This document shows, piece after piece, positions 6,492 through 11,949 of a stretch of DNA of 11,949 nt. Position 1 is the first letter of the stretch, and the number at the start of each line of letters is the position of its first letter. Source of the stretch: Sediminibacterium sp. (GTDB taxonomy: Bacteria > Bacteroidota > Bacteroidia > Chitinophagales > Chitinophagaceae); NCBI GenBank assembly GCA_017987615.1, contig JAGNTI010000028.1, positions 1-11,949 of the forward strand. The letters run 5' to 3'. The notes below the pieces were generated by a model that saw only the letters and a program-made list of their open reading frames with translations, ran no database searches and had not been told where the DNA came from. The translations under genes were made by a program, and so were the position numbers.

Positions 6492-7577
6492 TTGAAAGAG
6501 AATAAAAAAATACTGAACCTCCTCACCCATTTAGTGGCCTGGATTTGCCTTTTTTCGGTGCCATATTTGGTTTTCTTTCCTAGACTCCGTGAGTTTAATA
6601 TGAGTGATCATATGATGGCGACCATCCTGATCAATTACGTATTTATCATTTTCTTTTACTACCTCAATACGCAGTATTTAGTGCCTGCATTACTGATCAA
6701 TAGAAAATGGTGGTTGTATATTTTATCGGTGGTTGTTTCATTAAACATTTACCTCTTTACACCCAAACAAGTAGCAACTATTTTTGCTACACCAGAATAC
6801 GTCGAACAAAATGGAAATTTCATTATCAACCCAGCTTTTAAGGGGGATAAAAAAATTAACAGAACACCCAGAAGATCTAGAAGACTAGCAGACCCATACA
6901 ATACCGTTTTATTTTTATTGGTATTATCTTTTGGTACCTGTATATCTGTTACGCAGCGCTGGTTAAGCTCGGAACAAAATAAAAAAGAAACAGAAAACGA
7001 AAAATTAAACACCGAGTTATCGTTTTTAAAATCTCAAATCAATCCACACTTCTTTTTTAATACCCTCAATAATATTTACAGTTTAGCGATTGTAAAAAGT
7101 GAACAAACAGCCCCTGCTGTTATGAAGCTTTCGTCAATCATGCGGTATATTTTATCTGAAACAGAAAAAGATTTTGTACCGCTTAGCAATGAAATTGAAT
7201 TTACTAAAAATTATATTGAGCTACAGCAAATGCGATTAACCGATAAAGTAACGGTTGTGTTTAATACAACGGGCGTTATTGATGAAATGCAAATTGCACC
7301 ACTACTATTTATCCCATTTGTAGAAAACGCCTTTAAATACGGCGTTAGCACAAAAGAAGCTACCTCTATTGATATACAAATTCATGCAACCACTAACCAA
7401 ATTGTATTTGAAGCAAGAAATACAATTGCTACCAATATTTCAACCCATTTAGATAGCACAGGTATTGGCATTAATAACGCCAAAAGAAGACTAGCGCTTT
7501 TATACCCGGGCATGCATCAGCTTAACATAAGCACACAAGACAACACCTATCAAGTTTCTTTACACATTAACTGTTAA
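6492..7577 (+). CDS. LytS/YehU-family sensor histidine kinase
   Basis: A 361-residue membrane kinase that would phosphorylate the LytTR regulator encoded 4 bases downstream. Four membrane helices are likely at about residues 9-30, 41-69, 73-90 and 136-156. A short charged coiled segment then leads to the His_kinase domain (PF06580 type) with INPHFFFNTLNNIYSL and phospho-acceptor His186. The ATP-binding domain shows the N-box FVENAFKYG (Asn279) and G-box GIGINN (324-329). There is no ATG near the N-terminus. I choose the TTG at 6492 (MKENKKILNLL) because it leads straight into the first helix; an in-frame TTG at 6435 would add 19 residues but lies before the possible promoter. The loop between helices 3 and 4 has a cluster of basic residues. 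The signal sensed is unknown. Confidence 0.88.
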   Translation: MKENKKILNLLTHLVAWICLFSVPYLVFFPRLREFNMSDHMMATILINYVFIIFFYYLNTQYLVPALLINRKWWLYILSVVVSLNIYLFTPKQVATIFATPEYVEQNGNFIINPAFKGDKKINRTPRRSRRLADPYNTVLFLLVLSFGTCISVTQRWLSSEQNKKETENEKLNTELSFLKSQINPHFFFNTLNNIYSLAIVKSEQTAPAVMKLSSIMRYILSETEKDFVPLSNEIEFTKNYIELQQMRLTDKVTVVFNTTGVIDEMQIAPLLFIPFVENAFKYGVSTKEATSIDIQIHATTNQIVFEARNTIATNISTHLDSTGIGINNAKRRLALLYPGMHQLNISTQDNTYQVSLHINC

Positions 7578-7581
7578 TTGT

Positions 7582-8280
7582 ATGATTACATGTATAGCAA
7601 TCGATGACGAACCACTTGCATTAAAAATTATTGAAGAATACTGTTCTAAAATATCTTTTTTACAACTCGTTAAAACATTTAGTGATACGGATGTAGCACT
7701 AGGATATTTAAAAGAGAATAAAGTAGACGCTTTGTTTTTAGACATTCAAATGCCTGATATTACAGGAATCGAATTCTATAAAAGTTTACCGAGCAAACCC
7801 ATGGTGGTTTTTACAACTGCCTATAAAGATTTTGCAGTAGAAGGATTTAATGCCGACGCCGTAGACTATTTATTAAAACCTTTTGAATACGACCGCTTTT
7901 TGAAAGCTGCGTATAAAATTAAAGAATACACCGAGTTTTTAAGTGCGCAGGAAGTACAGCTCAATTCTATTTTTGTGAAGGTCAACTACGAAATCATGAA
8001 AATTAATTTGAAAGACGTAGACCTGATCGAAGCACTTGATGATTACATAAAAATATACACGAAGCCCACGCCTGTTCTTACCTTAATGACCCTAAAAGGC
8101 ATTTTGGAAAAATTGCCACCTCGCGATTTTATTCGGGTACACCGCTCCTATATTGTGCCCATTGCTAAAATTGACAAGTTTAGTAAAAGCAAAATTTGGG
8201 TGGGTGAAAAAGAAATTCCCATTGGAAGCAGCTACGGCAGTGTTTATGATCAGCTACTAGCGCATAGCCAGGCTAAATAA
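7582..8280 (+). CDS. LytTR-family response regulator transcription factor
   Basis: A 232-residue regulator with an N-terminal receiver domain (about 1-118) and a C-terminal LytTR DNA-binding domain (about 130-228). Receiver residues are intact: acidic pair D8/D9, phospho-acceptor D54 in LFLDIQMPD, T79 in FTTAY, and K99 in YLLKPF. The LytTR part shows VDLIEALDDYIKIY, GILEKLPPRDFIRVHRSYIV and a late IPIGSSYG, all typical of AlgR/AgrA/LytR-type domains that bind paired direct repeats. It lies 4 bases after the kinase stop, so the two form an operon and a cognate pair. The next gene downstream is a secreted protease with an imperfect direct repeat in its upstream region, which makes it a candidate target. 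Confidence 0.94.
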   Translation: MITCIAIDDEPLALKIIEEYCSKISFLQLVKTFSDTDVALGYLKENKVDALFLDIQMPDITGIEFYKSLPSKPMVVFTTAYKDFAVEGFNADAVDYLLKPFEYDRFLKAAYKIKEYTEFLSAQEVQLNSIFVKVNYEIMKINLKDVDLIEALDDYIKIYTKPTPVLTLMTLKGILEKLPPRDFIRVHRSYIVPIAKIDKFSKSKIWVGEKEIPIGSSYGSVYDQLLAHSQAK

Positions 8281-8330
8281 AAAGCATCTCACGCCCAATG
8301 GCTTGCCGGCTCTTTTATAATTTTATTAAG

Positions 8331-8357
8331 AGTTTGACCCCTCAGTCACAAGTTAGA
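8331..8357 (+). promoter_or_regulatory. Candidate LytTR direct-repeat operator upstream of the S8 protease gene
   Basis: AGTTTGA (8331-8337) and AGTTAGA (8351-8357) repeat in the same orientation exactly 20 bases apart, about two DNA turns. Each partly matches the published LytTR half-site [TA][AC][CA]GTTN[AG][TG]. The region sits just upstream of the possible -7 element at 8364. Regulation by the adjacent LytTR protein is inference; chance is possible in AT-rich DNA. Confidence 0.25.
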
Positions 8358-8363
8358 AACCTG

Positions 8364-8371
8364 TAATTTAG
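8364..8371 (+). promoter_or_regulatory. Possible -7 element of the S8 protease gene
   Basis: TAATTTAG has one mismatch to TAnnTTTG and ends 4 bases before the ATG at 8376. If used, the transcript would be nearly leaderless or translation would begin at the second ATG at 8382. The only nearby TTTG (8333-8336) is 27 bases upstream, beyond the normal spacing. Confidence 0.3.
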
Positions 8372-8375
8372 CGCT

Positions 8376-10028
8376 ATGAAAATGCGCTTTACCCTTGTTA
8401 CGATTATTGGCTCTACCCTACTGCTTTTTAATGGCATGCATCAACTCCATGCACAAGTAGTGCCAAAAAACTGGCAAACATTAGACCCCAGTGCTGACAA
8501 AGTATTAGGTATTAGTTTACAAAAAGCCTATGACTACCTAGGAAGTAAAAATAAAAAAGCCACACCCATTATTGTAGCAGTGTTGGATTCGGGCATTGAT
8601 ACCACGCACGAAGATTTAAAAAATATTTTATGGACCAACACCAAAGAAATTCCGGGCAATGGTATTGACGATGATAAAAATGGATACATAGACGATGTGC
8701 ATGGTTGGAATTTTTTAGGCGGCAAAAATGGACAAAGCGTAAAAAGAGCCCCTGACGAGCGTTCCAGAATTTATCATAAATACAAGGCCAAATTTTTAAA
8801 CCCCAGCCTCGACACAAACACGCTCAGTAACGCAGATAAAGCGCTTTTTACAACCTGGAAAAAAACGGAAACAGAATTAAATTTTAGTGACGAAGAAAAA
8901 GACCAACTAAAATATGTTGAAATGCTTGCTAGTGCTTTTAAAAAGCATGACAAAGTATTAAAGCAAGAAATGAATGTGGCAAGCTACAATAGAGAAACAC
9001 TCACAAAATTTGTACCTACTTCTATTATAGGTAAAGAGGCTAAATTAGGGCTCCTATCACTTCATAGGCTGATGCAATTAGATGAGCAGGAATTTAACAC
9101 TTATACCATTGCACAAATAGATGAATATATAGAAGGCAAAACCGCCGCTTTTGGTGCCAAAGAAAAGTTACCCAACGACGAACGAACCCTTATTGTTAGA
9201 GACAATTACTATAATTTTTTAGATGCCTATTATGGCAACAATGACATAATGGGGCCTACCCCTAATCATGGGACACATGTAAGTGGCATTATTGCTGCCA
9301 GCAGAAACAATGGTACCGGTATAGATGGTGTAGCGGATGCCGTAAAAATTATGATGGTGCGTGTGGTACCGGATGGTGATGAATATGATAAAGACGTAGC
9401 ACTTGCCATTAAATATGCAGTAGACAATGGCGCCAAAGTGATTAATATGAGTTTTGGAAAAGCCTATTCGCCCGAAAAATATTGGGTAGATAGCGCCGTT
9501 GCTTATGCCGAACAAAAAGATGTTTTACTGGTGCACTCGGCAGGTAACGAAAATTATAATTTAGATAGCATCACCGTTTTCCCAAATGCAAATTTGGCCG
9601 CCTATAAAAAACAAGCGAGTAGTTTTATTACGGTTGGCGCTAGCAGCGACACCCTCATTACAGACGCTAGTATCGCAGCAGATTTTAGCAATTACGGCAA
9701 ACAAAATGTAGACCTTTTTGCACCTGGCGTAAAAATATATTCGACACTTCCTGGCACAAACGCATATGGTAACCAAGACGGCACGAGTATGGCAACACCA
9801 ATTGTAACAGGGGTTGCAGCAATACTTCGCAGCTACTACCCAGCCCTATCTGCCAAACAAGTAAAATCAATACTAGAAAAATCAGTGTACGTTCCGGCAG
9901 CATCAGCGCCATGTTTACTTCCAGGCAATAGCAGCAAATCAATTCCATTTAGCACACTCTCAAAAACCGGAGGTATAGTAAATGCCTTTAACGCGGTGGC
10001 TCTTGCAAACAGCACGGGTAATAAATAA
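8376..10028 (+). CDS. Secreted S8 family (subtilisin-like) serine peptidase with long Asp-His insertion
   Basis: A 550-residue secreted subtilase. A signal peptide covers about residues 1-27 (basic start, hydrophobic core, cleavage near LHAQ). The catalytic triad is complete: Asp71 in VAVLDSGIDTTHEDL, His298 in NHGTHVSGIIAA and Ser471 in GTSMATPIVTG, with oxyanion Asn391 in HSAGN. Asp and His are 227 residues apart, against 32 in subtilisin, because of an inserted charged, helix-rich segment of roughly 190 residues. A DDDKNGYIDD stretch (88-97) before it looks like an acidic calcium-binding loop. No propeptide domain and no C-terminal T9SS sorting domain are evident; the protein ends shortly after the catalytic fold. 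A periplasmic or exported role is inferred. It follows the LytTR gene by 95 bases and ends at a hairpin shared with yceI. Confidence 0.93.
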   Translation: MKMRFTLVTIIGSTLLLFNGMHQLHAQVVPKNWQTLDPSADKVLGISLQKAYDYLGSKNKKATPIIVAVLDSGIDTTHEDLKNILWTNTKEIPGNGIDDDKNGYIDDVHGWNFLGGKNGQSVKRAPDERSRIYHKYKAKFLNPSLDTNTLSNADKALFTTWKKTETELNFSDEEKDQLKYVEMLASAFKKHDKVLKQEMNVASYNRETLTKFVPTSIIGKEAKLGLLSLHRLMQLDEQEFNTYTIAQIDEYIEGKTAAFGAKEKLPNDERTLIVRDNYYNFLDAYYGNNDIMGPTPNHGTHVSGIIAASRNNGTGIDGVADAVKIMMVRVVPDGDEYDKDVALAIKYAVDNGAKVINMSFGKAYSPEKYWVDSAVAYAEQKDVLLVHSAGNENYNLDSITVFPNANLAAYKKQASSFITVGASSDTLITDASIAADFSNYGKQNVDLFAPGVKIYSTLPGTNAYGNQDGTSMATPIVTGVAAILRSYYPALSAKQVKSILEKSVYVPAASAPCLLPGNSSKSIPFSTLSKTGGIVNAFNAVALANSTGNK

Positions 10029-10058
10029 GAAAGCCCCAACAAAATGCTGGAGCTTTCT
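10028..10058. terminator. Hairpin terminator between convergent S8 protease and YceI genes
   Basis: AGAAAGC (10028-10034) pairs with GCTTTCT (10052-10058), and after a single mismatch CCA pairs with TGG, enclosing an A-rich loop. It begins at the last base of the protease stop codon and lies 21 bases from the YceI stop, as expected for a shared terminator of convergent genes. The T-run after the stem is weak in both directions. Confidence 0.65.
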
Positions 10059-10079
10059 ATCTCGGAGGGGGTGTAAATA

Positions 10080-10646
10080 TTATTTAGCAAATAAATGCAC
10101 AGCAATTTGAACGTCTTTAGAAGGACCTGCATATGCAATGCCTAATAAGGTACGATCAATACTAAAATAAGCTTGACCAAAAAGTCCTTTTTCAGAAGCA
10201 CTTCTAATATTAGAAGCAAAGCTTACTGGAACAGAAAGACCTTTGATGTTTAAAGAACCGTTGATGGTACAAGCAGTAGCGCTTGAATAATCAACAGAAG
10301 AAATGGTGTAAGTAGCTTCACCAAATTTAGCGACGTCAAAAAAGTCAGGGCTTTTTAAGTGACCTGCTAATCTTTCACCAGCAGCATCGGTAACTTTTAA
10401 ATTGGCTAGGTCAATTACAAAAGAACCACCTACTAACTTACCGCCTTCAACTTGAACGCTTCCACCTTTTACGGTAAAGGTACCAGTATGAAAATCAGCC
10501 GCTTTTGAGCCAATAAAGTCTACACGGCTCTTATCTGACTGTACAGCTAGGGTAATAGGCGCTTTAGGGTTTTTTGGGGCAACAAATGCTAAAGAACTCA
10601 CTAAAAAAGCGGCTCCTAATAGCAAAAAGGATGTTTTTTTGATCAT
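10080..10646 (-). CDS. YceI family exported protein
   Basis: A 188-residue YceI-like lipocalin-type beta-barrel, a family in which some members bind isoprenoid-type lipids. A signal peptide is clear at about residues 1-23 (MIKKTSFLLLGAAFLVSSLAF). The mature protein has the family pattern: SRVDFIGSKA near residue 40, HTGTFTVKGGSVQVEGGKLVGG (about 53-74), the 'HLKSPDFFD' motif near 96-104 with the KFGEATY strand after it, GSLNIKG near 130, and a C-terminal VQIAVHLFAK strand. Length is normal for the family. The start at 10646 is the only one giving a complete signal peptide. It is convergent with the S8 protease and divergent from sucC, so it is probably a single-gene unit. Ligand and role are not evident from the sequence. 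Confidence 0.92.
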   Translation of the reverse strand: MIKKTSFLLLGAAFLVSSLAFVAPKNPKAPITLAVQSDKSRVDFIGSKAADFHTGTFTVKGGSVQVEGGKLVGGSFVIDLANLKVTDAAGERLAGHLKSPDFFDVAKFGEATYTISSVDYSSATACTINGSLNIKGLSVPVSFASNIRSASEKGLFGQAYFSIDRTLLGIAYAGPSKDVQIAVHLFAK

Positions 10647-10695
10647 TGTATTGAATTTTAAGTGTTTATAAGGGATTAGACCATAAAATTAGGGG

Positions 10696-10726
10696 TTTTA
10701 ATGTAAAGCCGTTTCGCTTATCTTCG
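10696..10726 (+). promoter_or_regulatory. Probable sucC promoter
   Basis: TTTT (10696-10699), a 19-base spacer and TATCTTCG (10719-10726) each differ by one base from TTTG and TAnnTTTG. Transcription would start near 10733, leaving a leader of about 9 bases before the ATG at 10742. The 95-base gap to the divergent YceI gene holds little else I can identify. Confidence 0.45.
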
Positions 10727-10741
10727 CAAAAATTTTTTTGT

Positions 10742-11949
10742 ATGAATCTTCATGAGTACCAAGCTAAAGAACTCCTTAAAAAGTACAACGTTCCAGTACA
10801 GGAAGGTGTAGCGGTAGAAACAGTAGACGCAGCAGCTGCGGCTTATGCCACTTTAAAGGCCCAAACCGGCAACAATTTTGCAGTTATTAAAGCCCAAATT
10901 CACGCAGGTGGTAGAGGTAAAGGTAAAATAGAAGGAAAAGAGCAGCGCGGTGTAGCAGTTGCTAAAAGCGAAGACGACGTAAAAACTATTGCTGGTAATT
11001 TATTAGGCGGTACCCTTGTAACCATTCAAACAGGTGCAGCAGGTAAACTTGTCAATAAAATATTAATTGCGCAAGACGTTTATTATCCTGGCCCTAACGA
11101 AGTAAAAGAATTTTACTTGTCTATTTTATTAGACAGAGCAAAAGGAATGAATGTTGTGATGTATAGCACCGAAGGTGGAATGGATATTGAAGAAGTAGCA
11201 CACAACACGCCAGAAAAAATATTTAAAGAGTGGGTACACCCAGGTGGCGGCTTACAAGGTTTTCAGGCACGTAAAATTGCTTTTAACCTAGGCCTATCTG
11301 GTGACGCTTTTAAAAACTGCGTAAAGTTTGTAACCAACTTATACAATGCATACGTGAACCTAGATTGCGGTATGCTTGAAATCAATCCTTTGTTTAAAAC
11401 ATCCGACGAAAAAATCATTGCGGTTGATTGTAAAATGAATATTGATGACAACGCACTTATGCGCCACGCTGATTTATTAGCGATGCGTGATGTATCTGAA
11501 GAAGATCCTACCGAAGTGGAAGCTGGTGAGTTTAATTTAAACTTTGTGAAACTTGATGGTAACGTAGGTTGTATGGTAAATGGTGCAGGTCTCGCAATGG
11601 CAACTATGGATATGATTAAGTTAAGTGGTGGTGAGCCAGCTAACTTCTTGGACGTAGGCGGTACTGCAAATGCGCAAACCGTTGAAGCAGGTTTTAGAAT
11701 TATCATGAAAGATCCTAACGTGAAGGCTATTTTAATCAACATCTTTGGTGGTATCGTTCGTTGTGATCGTGTTGCTGCTGGTGTTATTGAAGCCTTTAAC
11801 AAACTAGGCAATATCAATATTCCAATCATTGTTCGTTTACAAGGAACCAATGCGGTAGAAGCTAAAAAATTAATTGATGAGAGTGGACTTAAAGTTCAAT
11901 CAGCTATTCAGTTAAGCGAAGCTGCAGACCTTGTTAAAAAAGCAGTTGC
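10742..11949 (+). CDS. sucC: Succinate--CoA ligase (ADP/GDP-forming) subunit beta, nearly complete, cut at right edge
   Basis: The beta subunit of succinyl-CoA synthetase (TCA cycle), which binds nucleotide through an ATP-grasp fold and pairs with SucD. About 402 codons are visible. Family marks run through it: start MNLHEYQAKELLKKY, KAQIHAGGRGKGK (50-62), the STEGGMDIEEVAH segment, CGMLEINPL, the C-terminal domain's NGAGLAMATMD and LDVGGTAN, INIFGGIVRCD, and RLQGTNAVEAKK. The visible length is about that of a full SucC, so only a few residues should be missing. The ATG at 10742 gives the standard N-terminus and follows a promoter-like sequence. sucD may lie downstream but is not visible. ATP or GTP preference cannot be read from this sequence. 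Confidence 0.97.
   Translation, partial: MNLHEYQAKELLKKYNVPVQEGVAVETVDAAAAAYATLKAQTGNNFAVIKAQIHAGGRGKGKIEGKEQRGVAVAKSEDDVKTIAGNLLGGTLVTIQTGAAGKLVNKILIAQDVYYPGPNEVKEFYLSILLDRAKGMNVVMYSTEGGMDIEEVAHNTPEKIFKEWVHPGGGLQGFQARKIAFNLGLSGDAFKNCVKFVTNLYNAYVNLDCGMLEINPLFKTSDEKIIAVDCKMNIDDNALMRHADLLAMRDVSEEDPTEVEAGEFNLNFVKLDGNVGCMVNGAGLAMATMDMIKLSGGEPANFLDVGGTANAQTVEAGFRIIMKDPNVKAILINIFGGIVRCDRVAAGVIEAFNKLGNINIPIIVRLQGTNAVEAKKLIDESGLKVQSAIQLSEAADLVKKAV

Noticed and set aside
8281..8330. Terminator after the LytTR gene
   Set aside because: GGCTTGCC and CTCTT/AAGAG are too short or too mismatched to form a convincing stem with a T-run, so I leave it uncalled.
9219..9515. A 98-codon minus-strand open frame rich in Tyr, Ile and His
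   Set aside because: It is antisense to the catalytic His region of the S8 peptidase; the composition reflects the complement of that gene.
11263..11850. A 195-codon open frame on the minus strand
   Set aside because: It lies wholly antisense to sucC, which is unambiguous. The antisense protein resembles no family, and such shadows are common opposite conserved genes.

Overview
The window looks like ordinary chromosomal sequence from a member of the Bacteroidota, most likely a Chitinophagaceae-like organism. Supporting signs are a DUF4270 lipoprotein, a stand-alone heptose-1-phosphate adenylyltransferase, a LytS/LytTR two-component pair, YceI and S8 proteins of Bacteroidota type, AT-rich DNA, no clear Shine-Dalgarno sites, and repeated TAnnTTTG-like promoter elements just upstream of start codons. 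There are twelve genes, two of them cut by the window edges. I see no mobile element, CRISPR array, rRNA or tRNA, and no gene-free stretch longer than about 215 bases.

Layout. Positions 1-4672 are read leftwards: a degenerate GT5-type 'glycogen synthase' domain, a DUF4270 lipoprotein 10 bases after it, then metK with its own promoter element, a strong bidirectional terminator, a Nudix hydrolase, and rlmB (cut at base 1). A divergent promoter region (4673-4887) separates this from a rightward block: a flippase-like membrane protein overlapping rfaE2 (heptose nucleotide activation), a LytS-type sensor kinase with a LytTR response regulator 4 bases after it, and a secreted S8 protease. The protease converges on a leftward YceI gene across a hairpin terminator. 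A 95-base divergent gap then leads to sucC, which runs off the right edge.

How the genes relate. Several are housekeeping (SAM synthesis, succinyl-CoA ligase, rRNA methylation, Nudix clean-up). The centre is weighted to the cell envelope: lipoprotein, flippase-like protein, LPS heptose precursor enzyme, membrane sensor kinase, secreted protease and exported YceI. The points most worth a second look are: the GT5-like protein, which has lost both its C-terminal half and key active-site motifs; an AGTTnGA repeat at 20-base spacing upstream of the protease, next to the LytTR regulator; the long insertion between catalytic Asp and His in that protease; a strongly basic extracytoplasmic loop in the kinase; and three genes whose longest reading frame begins upstream of the likely promoter. 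I do not see a clearly new multi-gene system here.
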